Source of the DNA: an uncultured Ruminococcus sp.
GTDB lineage: Bacteria; Bacillota; Clostridia; Oscillospirales; Ruminococcaceae
Direction of reading: 5' to 3'
Length of the DNA stretch: 6,342 nucleotides
NCBI GenBank assembly: GCA_947177715.1
Contig: CAMWVM010000101.1
Coordinates: forward strand, 1-6,342
Shown here one piece after another: positions 1 through 6,309 of this stretch. The notes beneath the pieces are model-generated. The model had not been told where the DNA came from, did no database searches, and saw only the letters and a list, made by a program, of their open reading frames with translations. The stretch's first letter is position 1. Each line of letters opens with the position of its first letter. The position numbers and the translations under genes are program-made.

Positions 1-800
1 ATGTAACCTTGTGATGCACCGATTGTATAGCCGGCAATAGCCATAGCTTCAATTATAGCATGAGGGTCGCCCTCAAGAATTGAACGGTCCATGAATGCAC
101 CTGGGTCACCTTCGTCGGCATTACAGCAGACATATTTTATATCACTTTCTGATGCTTTTGCGAAAGCCCATTTTCTACCTGTTGGGAATCCTGCGCCGCC
201 TCTTCCTCTGATACCTGAATCAAGAAGCTCTTGAATAACATCGTCAGGTTTCATTTTTGTGAGAACCTTAGCAAGTGCCTGATATCCGTCAGTAGCAATA
301 TATTCTTCAATATCTTCAGGGTTAATAACTCCGCAGTTGCGAAGAGCGATTCTGAGCTGTTTTTTATAGAAATTTGTTTCCGAAAGGGAAATAATACTTC
401 CGTCTGCGTGTATAGTTTCTTTATACAGCAGGTCTTTCACAATATTTCCTTTTTTAATATGTTCATCAACGATTCTAACAACACCCTCAGGAGTAGCCTG
501 TGCATAGAATGCACCCTCTGGATAAACAATGAGGATAGGTCCTAAAGCACAAAGACCGAAACAACCTGTTTTTACAACGAGAACTTCTTTATCAAGTCCT
601 TGTTTTGCAAGTTCGCCCTCTAATGCCTCAATAACCTTTTTACTTCCAGATGAAGTACAGCCTGTACCTCCACAGACAAGAATCTGCTTACGATAACCTG
701 TTTTCTTAGCAAGCTTTTCGCCCTCTTCGGCAACAATTTTTCTAACTTTAATTAAGTCTTCTTTAGCTTTTTTTATTTTGTTCAGTTCTTCAATAGTCAT
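1..800 (-). CDS. nuoF: NuoF/HydB-type NADH-binding flavoprotein subunit, 3' part cut by window edge
   Basis: This is the FMN- and NADH-binding subunit of a soluble NADH-linked complex, most likely the beta subunit (HydB/HndC) of a cytoplasmic [FeFe]-hydrogenase that couples NADH and ferredoxin to H2. I translated 266 codons from ATG 800-798 with no stop before the edge; family members are about 600 residues, so under half is visible. Residues ~36-120 form a thioredoxin-like 2Fe-2S domain with C43, C48 (CX4C) and C80, C84 (CX3C). The NuoF core follows, with the glycine-rich FMN/NADH motif GRGGAGFPTGRKW (199-211) and NADEGDPGAF (227-236). The N-terminal 2Fe-2S domain is absent from classical complex I NuoF and is usual in HydB. 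The expected C-terminal 4Fe-4S and ferredoxin domains lie outside. The start overlaps the nuoE stop by one base, suggesting translational coupling. Alternatives are a formate dehydrogenase or another bifurcating enzyme using the same module; the next downstream gene would decide. Confidence 0.93.
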   Translation of the reverse strand, partial: MTIEELNKIKKAKEDLIKVRKIVAEEGEKLAKKTGYRKQILVCGGTGCTSSGSKKVIEALEGELAKQGLDKEVLVVKTGCFGLCALGPILIVYPEGAFYAQATPEGVVRIVDEHIKKGNIVKDLLYKETIHADGSIISLSETNFYKKQLRIALRNCGVINPEDIEEYIATDGYQALAKVLTKMKPDDVIQELLDSGIRGRGGAGFPTGRKWAFAKASESDIKYVCCNADEGDPGAFMDRSILEGDPHAIIEAMAIAGYTIGASQGY

Positions 801-1315
801 TATTTATTGGCACCTCCTTTTTTAGTAAGGTAGGAATCTATAATTGCGTCTACCTGATCTGGAGTTACTTTTCCGTAAACATCTTCATCGACCATCATTA
901 CAGGAGCAAGTCCGCAAGCTCCTACGCAGCGGCATGATTCAATAGAGAACAAACCGTCGGGAGTACATTCTCCGCTCTTGATGCCCAATCGCTTTTCAAC
1001 TGCCTCAAGGATCTTGTCCGAACCCTTTACATAGCAAGCTGTACCTAAACATACGCTTACACGGTGTTCGCCCTTTGGAGTAAGTGAAAACTGTGAATAG
1101 AAAGTTGCTACGCCGTAAACCTCGGAAAGGGATATTCCCAAACCGTCAGCAATCATGGTCTGTACTTCAATAGGAAGATATCCGTAGATTTCCTGAGCCT
1201 CTTGTAAAATCGGCATAAGTCCTCCCGGCTGATCATGATGTTTAGCAATAACTTCTTTCAGTTCTCTCTCTTGAACGATTGTCCCTTTAAATGCATGAAG
1301 GGATTTTTCTGTCAT
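800..1315 (-). CDS. nuoE: NuoE/HydC-type 2Fe-2S thioredoxin-like subunit
   Basis: This is the small electron-transfer subunit (HydC/HndA type, complex I 24 kDa family) that pairs with the NuoF-type flavoprotein encoded next to it. At 171 residues it has the usual length. An N-terminal helical part (about 15-75) contains the family-typical YGVATFYSQF (67-76). The thioredoxin-like domain carries the four 2Fe-2S ligands C89 and C94 (VCLGTAC) and C130 and C134 (CVGAC), followed by GLAP. C117 and C128 are extra cysteines not expected to be ligands. The start ATG 1315-1313 follows a strong AGGAGG (1328-1323) at 7 nt. It is the first gene of its operon, about 150 nt behind a near-consensus promoter. 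The stop TAA (802-800) shares its last A with the nuoF start. Which catalytic subunit the pair serves cannot be seen; an [FeFe]-hydrogenase is the commonest arrangement in Clostridia. Confidence 0.94.
   Translation of the reverse strand: MTEKSLHAFKGTIVQERELKEVIAKHHDQPGGLMPILQEAQEIYGYLPIEVQTMIADGLGISLSEVYGVATFYSQFSLTPKGEHRVSVCLGTACYVKGSDKILEAVEKRLGIKSGECTPDGLFSIESCRCVGACGLAPVMMVDEDVYGKVTPDQVDAIIDSYLTKKGGANK
811..818 (-). promoter_or_regulatory. Ribosome binding site of nuoF, inside nuoE
   Basis: The minus strand reads AGGAGGTG at 818-811, about 10-12 nt before the nuoF ATG (800-798). It lies within the last codons of nuoE, where it encodes part of KKGGA. With the TAATG stop/start overlap it supports the chosen nuoF start and coupled translation of the two subunits. 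Confidence 0.85.
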
Positions 1316-1322
1316 AACATAA

Positions 1323-1328
1323 CCTCCT
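1323..1328 (-). promoter_or_regulatory. Ribosome binding site of nuoE
   Basis: AGGAGG on the minus strand sits 7 nt before ATG 1315-1313. A nearer ATG at 1320-1318 is only 2 nt from the SD, is out of frame, and meets TGA after one further codon, so it is not the start. Confidence 0.85.
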
Positions 1329-1411
1329 CATAGTATGTGTTATTACATCATATTTTCAATATATAACTGCAATGCTTGGTTTAATTAATTTTGCGAGTAT
1401 TCGACAAGATA

Positions 1412-1438
1412 TTTTCCGATTTGACTGATAACGGAAAA
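1412..1438 (-). repeat. Inverted repeat in the nuoE leader
   Basis: In the transcript, UUUUCCG (1438-1432) can pair with CGGAAAA (1418-1412), giving a 7-bp stem with a 13-nt loop about 30 nt into the predicted leader. The stem is weak and not followed by a U-tract, so it is not a terminator. It could be an operator or RNA element, or chance in AT-rich DNA. It does not match the clostridial Rex consensus. Confidence 0.35.
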
Positions 1439-1471
1439 AATATATACCAAACTGCATATGTCATGTATTTA

Positions 1472-1500
1472 ATTATACATTATTTTATCTATAATTTCAA
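1472..1500 (-). promoter_or_regulatory. Sigma-A-type promoter of the nuoEF operon
   Basis: On the minus strand, TTGAAA (1500-1495) and a perfect TATAAT (1477-1472) are separated by exactly 17 bp. Transcription would start near 1466-1464, leaving a leader of about 150 nt before nuoE. It lies downstream of the mannanase terminator, so the operon has its own promoter. Prediction from sequence only. Confidence 0.8.
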
Positions 1501-1582
1501 GTCGTTTTTTAAGTATTTTTATACAAATTATTCAGTTGAATTATGGGTATTTTGCCTTTATGTCGGGTTTAATGTATAATAA

Positions 1583-1616
1583 TACCGCCTTTTTTGTTTT
1601 TACAAAAAAGGCGGTA
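1583..1616 (-). terminator. Rho-independent terminator of the mannanase gene
   Basis: A perfect 14-bp inverted repeat (1583-1596 with 1603-1616) has a 6-nt loop and GC-rich outer pairs (ACCGCC/GGCGGT). It begins 10 nt past the mannanase stop. On the minus strand it is followed by TTATTATA, a U-rich but interrupted tail. On the plus strand the tail is A-rich, so it should act only in the minus direction. Confidence 0.75.
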
Positions 1617-1626
1617 AAAGACCTAA

Positions 1627-3297
1627 TTATTTATTTTCAGCAAGGAACTTTTCCGTATCGAGAGGATAGTTCTTGAGGTCAGGAAGTTCTTCAAGTGTAA
1701 GAACTCTTTCACTGCTGTAAACTTTTTTCCACATATCAAGTGTAGTATACTCGTCTGAAAGCTGCATATCTTTCAAAGTAAACTCACCGTTCCATGTACA
1801 GAACCATGCCCAGCGAGCACCGTCATTAAATGCGATATCAGGATCAAAAAGCACTCCGTTTTCTGAAAGGGCAACAATTTTATTTGTTTCAGTTGTGGCT
1901 TGAGTGTAATCATATTTATCCTTTTGAGAAGAACTGTCGTGTTCGTTTGCATAAATATCATAGCCGAGAATATCAACGTATTCATCACCGGGATAATACT
2001 GAGGATTCTGTCCGTTCCATACCCAAATAAGGTTATTAATGTGGTGATAGTTAGTCAGACGGTCATACATAAGCTTCCAAAGTTCTTTGTATGCGTCAGC
2101 TCCTGATGCACCCCACCAGAACCAAGGGTTATTCCACTGAGGATCTCCGCCGCCTTCATGTAGGGGTCTCCAGAGAATCGGAACATGGTTGTCGTCAAGC
2201 TGAATAAGAACTTCAGCGATTGCATCGATATCTCTTATAAGGTAATCATAGCCTTCCTTGTCTTCGCCGTTAAGGGCTTTTGCAAGGCTGAATGATGTTG
2301 CTTCCTGATTGAATCCTTCCCACCATGCGTGTCCGTTAGCGTTAAGGTATGGTTCAGGAGCGTTCCAGTGCCAGCACATTGTAACAATTCCGCCCTCGTT
2401 ATTCCACCAGTCCATAGCCTGAGCAGCAATTATCTGACCGCTGGATTCGCTGGAACCATTTGCAATACGGCTTGGTGAAGCTTCAATGAGGTCAAGACCA
2501 AGTATTGCAGGTGTTGCACCAAGTTCTTTTTTTAATTGTACAAACTCACGGCTGTCCTTGCCCTCACTGTTAGAAGCATACTGACCGGAAATTGTATATT
2601 TTCCGTAAACATTTGTGAGGAAGTTATAAAGACGCTGAGTTTCTTCAGTTGCATTTGGATTGGAAAGCTCATTGCTTACCTTATACTGTTCAAGGTCAAC
2701 AGCTTTTGCGGTAGTGAATGTAATGGAATCTATGTAGATGCCTTTCATATCGTCCTTAGGATTAAGTGTGATAGTATGTTTACCTTTTGTAAGAAGAACC
2801 TTTTCAGCAACATTGTCTGAAAGTTCAGTAGAGTTAATTTTTGATGTGACAAGAGCAGCGCCGTCAATAGAAATCTGACAGCTTGAACCTGCCTGGTCTG
2901 CGGCACTGACGAGGTTTACGTCATAGCTTCCGTCCTCAGGAATCTCAATGTCCAAATCAATCTTGTCGGTATCATGGAAGAGTGAAATGAAGCCTTTTCC
3001 TGTGAAATCGCCGAGGAAGTTCTTGTCAGTTGAAATAGCGTCGCCTGACAGCTTTCCGTCTTCGGCTTCAATAGTTTTTTTGTAATCAGCCGGAGCTTTA
3101 TTTTCAATGACAACATCTGATAAGTCAAAATCGCCAAGAGTTTCAACTACTGGTGCAGTTGTAATGTTAGCTCTTGTGGTTTCAGCTCTAGAGGACTCAT
3201 CATTTGAAGATGAATCTGACTTATTACATCCTGTAATCGACAGCACGATTGCAGCTGCTGAAATAAAGGATATAACCTTTTTTGTTTTTGCAAACAT
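1627..3297 (-). CDS. Lipoprotein beta-mannanase: CBM35/6-like domain plus GH26 catalytic domain
   Basis: Predicted endo-beta-1,4-mannanase that cleaves mannan backbones outside the membrane. Residues 1-23 form a lipoprotein signal peptide (KTKK, hydrophobic stretch, lipobox ITGC with C24 as lipid anchor). A Ser/Thr/Asp-rich linker runs to about 50. Residues about 72-197 look like a calcium-type carbohydrate-binding module of the CBM35/CBM6 clan (TIEAEDG at the start, IYIDSITF at the end). Residues about 212-530 are GH26, a clan GH-A TIM barrel: WHWN (309-312), WRPLHE with predicted acid/base E381, WVWN (425-428), predicted nucleophile E479 in ALSENG, and WAWFCTW (496-502). No dockerin or SLH domain is present, so the lipid is the only visible anchor. 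The start ATG 3297-3295 follows GAAAGG at 11 nt. It has its own promoter and terminator, hence is monocistronic. GH26 also includes lichenases and xylanases, so substrate is inferred. Confidence 0.92.
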   Translation of the reverse strand: MFAKTKKVISFISAAAIVLSITGCNKSDSSSNDESSRAETTRANITTAPVVETLGDFDLSDVVIENKAPADYKKTIEAEDGKLSGDAISTDKNFLGDFTGKGFISLFHDTDKIDLDIEIPEDGSYDVNLVSAADQAGSSCQISIDGAALVTSKINSTELSDNVAEKVLLTKGKHTITLNPKDDMKGIYIDSITFTTAKAVDLEQYKVSNELSNPNATEETQRLYNFLTNVYGKYTISGQYASNSEGKDSREFVQLKKELGATPAILGLDLIEASPSRIANGSSESSGQIIAAQAMDWWNNEGGIVTMCWHWNAPEPYLNANGHAWWEGFNQEATSFSLAKALNGEDKEGYDYLIRDIDAIAEVLIQLDDNHVPILWRPLHEGGGDPQWNNPWFWWGASGADAYKELWKLMYDRLTNYHHINNLIWVWNGQNPQYYPGDEYVDILGYDIYANEHDSSSQKDKYDYTQATTETNKIVALSENGVLFDPDIAFNDGARWAWFCTWNGEFTLKDMQLSDEYTTLDMWKKVYSSERVLTLEELPDLKNYPLDTEKFLAENK

Positions 3298-3321
3298 TTT
3301 CTAATCAACCTTTCTATAATT

Positions 3322-3339
3322 ATATATTCTATATATTCT
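3322..3339 (-). repeat. Tandem 9-bp AT-rich repeat before the mannanase RBS
   Basis: Two exact adjacent copies of ATATATTCT (plus-strand reading, 3322-3330 and 3331-3339) lie just upstream of the mannanase GAAAGG. Chance in AT-rich DNA is possible; it may simply keep the RBS unstructured. Confidence 0.5.
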
Positions 3340-3346
3340 ATTTGCA

Positions 3347-3386
3347 GTCGAAGCGCAAAAAACACTGTCGAAAGCAACAAAAAACA
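3347..3386 (-). repeat. Imperfect direct repeat in the mannanase leader, 20-bp period
   Basis: Two copies share GTCGAA (3347-3352 and 3367-3372), then AGC in near-register, then CAAAAAACA (3356-3364 and 3378-3386). The starts are 20 bp apart, about two helical turns, as for tandem sites on one DNA face. The repeat is GC-richer than its surroundings and lies about 40-80 nt inside the predicted transcript, so it could be a repressor/activator site or an RNA element. No regulator is recognisable from the motif. Confidence 0.5.
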
Positions 3387-3431
3387 GAGAATATTTTACA
3401 TAATTATATAATTATTATATAACCTAAGTTA

Positions 3432-3460
3432 ATTTTAAACTCTTATATAAACTTTGTCAA
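3432..3460 (-). promoter_or_regulatory. Sigma-A-type promoter of the mannanase gene
   Basis: The minus strand has a perfect TTGACA (3460-3455), a 17-bp spacer, and TAAAAT (3437-3432). The start would fall near 3425, giving a leader of about 125 nt that contains the 20-bp-period repeat. So strong a core promoter suggests that any sugar control acts by repression or on the leader. Confidence 0.82.
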
Positions 3461-3517
3461 TAGCTTTTCTAACTTTTACATTGTGTTAATAAATTCATTA
3501 AAATTTTTAAAGTTATA

Positions 3518-3546
3518 TTGACGTTTGGAAATAAAAGTAGTAAAAT
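3518..3546 (+). promoter_or_regulatory. Sigma-A-type promoter of pduL
   Basis: TTGACG (3518-3523), a 17-bp spacer, and TAAAAT (3541-3546). The start would fall near 3553, about 36 nt before the pduL ATG. It diverges from the mannanase promoter, with 57 bp between the two -35 elements. Confidence 0.82.
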
Positions 3547-3588
3547 ATTTATGTAAAAAAATTTGCTTATTTGAAAGGAATGTTTTAG

Positions 3589-4167
3589 ATGTCAAAATTC
3601 ATAGTTGAAACATCAGCACGTCATGTACATGTAACAGAGGAAACTCTTGAAATACTTTTTGGAAAGGGTGCGAAGCTTACACATAAAAAAGACCTTTCCC
3701 AGCCAGGTCAATTTGCATGTGAGGAAAGAGTTACAATCGTGGGACCTAAAAAGGAATTGCCTAACGTTTCAATTCTCGGTCCATGCCGTAAAGCTGACCA
3801 GGTGGAGCTTTCAGCAACTGACGCACGTTCGATCGGAATTATTGCCCCTGTAAGAGAGTCAGGCGACGTTGCAGGTTCAGGAGCTTGCAAAATTGTTGGA
3901 CCATGCGGTGAAGTGGAAATTTCCGAGGGTGTAATCATAGCAAAAAGACACATTCATCTTACACCTGCTGATGCAGAGGAGCTTGGTGTAAAGGACAAGC
4001 AGGTTGTTTGCGTAAAAATTGAATCTGCTGACAGAACGGCGATCCTTTGTGATACAGTATGCCGTGTAAGTGAGAATTATGCAAGGGCAATGCACATTGA
4101 CACAGACGAATCCAACGCTGTTGGAGCTTCAAGAGATCAAATGGGCGAAATCGTAACTTGCTGTTAA
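3589..4167 (+). CDS. pduL: PduL-type phosphate acyltransferase (phosphotransacetylase)
   Basis: PduL enzymes convert acyl-CoA and phosphate to acyl-phosphate and CoA; with acetate or propionate kinase this yields ATP. They are unrelated to Pta and bind two metal ions through conserved histidines. The 192 residues contain the two family repeats: SARHVHV (9-15; H12, H14) opens the first and AKRHIHLTP (118-126; H121, H123) the second. RESG (89-92) and MHIDTDESNA (168-177) are also family motifs. The catalytic domain starts at residue 3, so there is no N-terminal microcompartment-targeting peptide, and no shell genes are nearby. A cytosolic role in acetate formation from acetyl-CoA is therefore more likely than propanediol use. 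The start ATG 3589 follows GAAAGGA (3573-3579) at 9 nt; two upstream ATGs (3551, 3580) meet stops at once. It has its own promoter and terminators, and no kinase gene is adjacent. Confidence 0.95.
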   Translation: MSKFIVETSARHVHVTEETLEILFGKGAKLTHKKDLSQPGQFACEERVTIVGPKKELPNVSILGPCRKADQVELSATDARSIGIIAPVRESGDVAGSGACKIVGPCGEVEISEGVIIAKRHIHLTPADAEELGVKDKQVVCVKIESADRTAILCDTVCRVSENYARAMHIDTDESNAVGASRDQMGEIVTCC

Positions 4168-4187
4168 TTTAAATTTAGTATTAAATT

Positions 4188-4222
4188 TTAAAGGGAGAAT
4201 CCTAATTGGGTTCTCCCTTTAA
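4188..4222 (+). terminator. Rho-independent terminator of pduL
   Basis: About 15 bp with one G-U pair: 4188-4202 (core AAAGGGAGAATCC) pairs with 4208-4222 (core GGGTTCTCCCTTT) around a 5-nt loop. It begins 21 nt past the pduL stop. The U run falls largely inside the stem and the following bases are mixed, so it may work with the next hairpin. It is nearly symmetrical and could also stop late htpG transcripts on the minus strand. Confidence 0.7.
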
Positions 4223-4235
4223 GTGTACAGGCTAA

Positions 4236-4258
4236 AACCCAATACGGGTTCGCTTTTT
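4236..4258 (+). terminator. Possible second terminator downstream of pduL
   Basis: AACCC (4236-4240) pairs with GGGTT (4246-4250) around a 5-nt loop, and a TTTTT run (4254-4258) follows three bases later. The stem is only 5 bp, so it is at best a backup. Its left arm could instead pair with 4205-4212 inside the preceding hairpin. Confidence 0.4.
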
Positions 4259-4261
4259 ATT

Positions 4262-4333
4262 TGTCCTAATTAAAAAAGGCTTTGGGTTTTATGTTTAAAA
4301 AACTGCAAATACGCAAAAGCCTTTTTAGGGACA
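4262..4333 (-). terminator. Terminator hairpin of htpG with a long loop
   Basis: An 11-bp inverted repeat (4273-4283 with 4316-4326, AAAAAGGCTTT/AAAGCCTTTTT) encloses a 32-nt loop that can itself form a small GTTTT/AAAAC stem. A further 5-6 bp (TGTCC at 4262-4266 with GGACA at 4329-4333) can extend the base. In the minus direction the stem ends in TTTTTTAATT, a fair U-tract, about 40 nt after the htpG stop. The long loop is unusual for an intrinsic terminator. Confidence 0.6.
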
Positions 4334-4348
4334 GCAAAAACTTTTTGC
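4334..4348. repeat. Short perfect palindrome after htpG
   Basis: GCAAAAA, C, TTTTTGC: 7 bp around one central base. As RNA it would form a tight A/U hairpin 18 nt past the htpG stop; as DNA it is a symmetrical A/T-rich site. It may be an accessory part of the htpG terminator. Confidence 0.45.
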
Positions 4349-4366
4349 GTTCTATCTTGTTTATAT

Positions 4367-6250
4367 TTATACCATAAGTCCGCAGATAAGATTTGCAAAT
4401 TCAACGGGGTTTTCTATTGACATACCCTCAATAAGCAAAGCTTGTGAATACAGTATCTTAGTGTATTCTGCAAGTTTGTCCTTGTCAGCTGTATAAAGTG
4501 ACTTTAACTTTTCAAATACAGGGTGTGACGGATTAAGCTCAAGACACTTTTCTGCTGTTACCTTGTTTCCGTCGTTCTGTGGCATCGAGTTGAGTACCTT
4601 TTCCATTTCAATGGTTATATTGCCCTCGGCAGACAGGCATACAGGGTGACTTTTCAGCTTGGTGGAAAGTCGAACGTCCTTAACCTTGCCGTCTAAAGAT
4701 TCCTGCATGAACTTGAACATATCCTGATTTTCTTCTGAGGTTTTCTTTGTTTCTTCCTTTTCTTCCTCAGTTTCAAGGTCAAGATCACCGTCTGAAACAG
4801 ACTTAAACTTCTTTCCCTTATATTCCATCATCATCTTGATTGCAAATTCATCAACGTCCTGAGTGAAATAGAGAACTTCAAAGCCTTTGTCCTTAACAAG
4901 CTCAATCTGTGGAAGCATTTCAATTCTGGGAATGCTTTCACCGCAGGCATAGTAAATAACATCTTGCCCCTCTTTCATTCTCGATACATATTCGTCAAGA
5001 GTTACTTTGTTTCCGTCAAATGAGGACGGGAACATCAAGAGCTCCTGCAATGTGTCCTTTGCAGCACCGTAGCTTTGATAAATACCGAATTTAAGCTGTA
5101 AACCAAAGGTATCAAAGAATTTGATATACTTTTCTCTATCATTTTTCAGAAGTTTTGAAAGCTCGTTTTTTATAGATTTTTCTACATTTTTTGCAATGAT
5201 TTTAAGCTGCCTGTCAAGTTGAAGCATTTCACGGGAAATGTTGAGCGACAAGTCCTCTGAATCTACAAGACCTTTTACAAAGCTGAAGTAGTCAGGCAGC
5301 AGGTCGGAGCATTTATCCATAATCATTACTCCGCTTGAATAAAGCTGCAAGCCCTTTTCAAAATCCTTTGAGTAGTAGTCAAAAGGTGCTTTTGAAGGAA
5401 TATAGAGCAAAGCGTCATAGGTTGCAATACCCTCATTCTTTGAATGAATGTGAGTGATAGGATCTTGATAATCCATAAATTTTTCTTTATAGAAATTGTT
5501 ATAGTCCTCGTCTTTAAGTTCACTTTTGTTTTTCTTCCAGATAGGAGTCATGCTGTTAAGGGTTTCAATTTCCTTGTGAATCTCAGGGTTTTCTCCCTTT
5601 TCGTCATAATGTGTATGCTCAACTTCCATTTTAATTGGGAAGCGGATATAGTCAGAATATTTCTTGACAAGTGATTGAATTTCATACTGTTCTAAATATT
5701 TGTCATAGTTTTCATCATCAGTATTATCTTTTAGTTTCAGTACGATTTCTGTACCAGCCTGTTCCTTGTCACATTCCTCAACGGTATAGCCCTCAACTCC
5801 GTCTGACTGCCATTTATATGCCTTGTCAGAGCCGTAGGCCTTTGTATAAACGGTAACTTCCTTAGCTACCATAAATGTGGAATAGAAACCAACACCGAAC
5901 TGACCGATAATGTCTACGTCTTCTCCTAAATCGTTATCTTTTTTGAATGCGAGAGAGCCGCTGTTTGCGATTGTACCCAAGTTGTTTTCAAGGTCTTCTT
6001 CGGTCATACCGATACCGTTATCTGAAACGGTGATTGTGCGGTTTTCCTTGTCAAGCTTCAAGTTAATTGCAAAATCATCACGTTTTATCCCTACAGATGA
6101 ATCTGTGAGTGATTTAAAATATAACTTGTCAATAGCATCACTGGCATTGGAAATAAGCTCACGAAGGAAGATTTCCTTGTGTGTATAAATAGAGTTGATC
6201 ATCATGTCCAAAAGTCTTTTAGACTCGGCTTTAAACTGTTTTGTTTCCAT
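4367..6250 (-). CDS. htpG: Molecular chaperone HtpG (Hsp90)
   Basis: Cytosolic, homodimeric, ATP-driven Hsp90 chaperone that remodels client proteins with the DnaK system. At 627 residues it has the normal bacterial length and appears intact. The N-terminal GHKL ATPase domain (about 1-220) shows [12 protein letters not shown] (31-42; E31 predicted catalytic, N35 for Mg2+), DNGIGM (77-82; D77 contacts adenine), lid segment GTIANSGS (92-99) and [11 protein letters not shown] (116-126). The middle domain (about 230-480) contains LNISREMLQ with the ATP-contacting arginine R340. An acidic linker rich in Glu/Asp (about 487-508) leads to the C-terminal dimerisation domain. ATG 6250-6248 follows GAAAGG (6266-6261) at 10 nt, and the protein starts at the family's usual ETKQFKAE. 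It converges on pduL. The promoter cannot be assigned because reliable upstream sequence ends within about 60 nt; no CIRCE repeat is visible in what remains. Confidence 0.98.
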   Translation of the reverse strand: METKQFKAESKRLLDMMINSIYTHKEIFLRELISNASDAIDKLYFKSLTDSSVGIKRDDFAINLKLDKENRTITVSDNGIGMTEEDLENNLGTIANSGSLAFKKDNDLGEDVDIIGQFGVGFYSTFMVAKEVTVYTKAYGSDKAYKWQSDGVEGYTVEECDKEQAGTEIVLKLKDNTDDENYDKYLEQYEIQSLVKKYSDYIRFPIKMEVEHTHYDEKGENPEIHKEIETLNSMTPIWKKNKSELKDEDYNNFYKEKFMDYQDPITHIHSKNEGIATYDALLYIPSKAPFDYYSKDFEKGLQLYSSGVMIMDKCSDLLPDYFSFVKGLVDSEDLSLNISREMLQLDRQLKIIAKNVEKSIKNELSKLLKNDREKYIKFFDTFGLQLKFGIYQSYGAAKDTLQELLMFPSSFDGNKVTLDEYVSRMKEGQDVIYYACGESIPRIEMLPQIELVKDKGFEVLYFTQDVDEFAIKMMMEYKGKKFKSVSDGDLDLETEEEKEETKKTSEENQDMFKFMQESLDGKVKDVRLSTKLKSHPVCLSAEGNITIEMEKVLNSMPQNDGNKVTAEKCLELNPSHPVFEKLKSLYTADKDKLAEYTKILYSQALLIEGMSIENPVEFANLICGLMV

Positions 6251-6287
6251 AATGTTACGACCTTTCTTTTTATAACAACGACTTATG

Positions 6288-6309
6288 TCCCCCAGCCTCC
6301 AACCTATCC
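6288..6309. other. C-rich stretch next to the adapter, sequence quality doubtful
   Basis: Immediately before the adapter, the composition switches to about 60% C (13 of 21 bases in 6289-6309), unlike every other spacer in the window, which are strongly AT-rich. It may be error-prone read-end sequence or genuine DNA; I would not read promoter signals from it. Confidence 0.5.

Larger units (their letters stand above)
1316..1626. other. Intergenic region between the mannanase gene and the nuoEF operon
   Basis: These 311 nt separate two co-directional minus-strand genes. They hold the terminator of the mannanase gene (1583-1616), a near-consensus promoter (1472-1500), and an AT-rich leader of about 150 nt with one short inverted repeat (1412-1438). 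No credible gene is present: the only plus-strand reading frame (1391-1579, TTG start) has no SD, has a low-complexity Phe/Tyr-rich translation, and lies across the opposite promoter. I recognise no riboswitch family in the leader. Confidence 0.8.

Noticed and set aside
231..545. Plus-strand reading frame antisense to nuoF
   Set aside because: The minus frame gives a clear NuoF protein with iron-sulfur and FMN motifs; the antisense frame has no recognisable domain or SD.
1391..1579. Plus-strand reading frame of 62 codons
   Set aside because: TTG start without an SD, low-complexity AT-driven translation, and it lies across the nuoEF promoter on the other strand.
1627..1800. C-terminal dockerin or cell-wall anchor on the mannanase
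   Set aside because: The tail after GH26 is only about 25 residues, with no duplicated calcium-binding loop, LPXTG or SLH motif.
2536..2820. Plus-strand frame antisense to the mannanase gene
   Set aside because: It is opposite the CBM and early GH26 coding region, which is intact in the minus frame; it is a shadow frame.
3481..3503. Possible Rex-like operator (TTGTGTTAATAAATTCATTA) upstream of pduL
   Set aside because: One half resembles a Rex half-site, but the second half is wrong in sequence and spacing for the known 18-bp palindrome.
3551..3588. ATG codons at 3551 and 3580 upstream of pduL
   Set aside because: The first is followed at once by TAA and the second by one codon and TAG. 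The SD spacing and SARHVHV homology fix the start at 3589.
5910..6188. Plus-strand frame antisense to htpG
   Set aside because: It is opposite the conserved HtpG ATPase domain and has no family resemblance or RBS.
6251..6309. CIRCE-type heat-shock operator upstream of htpG
   Set aside because: No TTAGCACTC/GAGTGCTAA inverted repeat is present in the bases available before the adapter.
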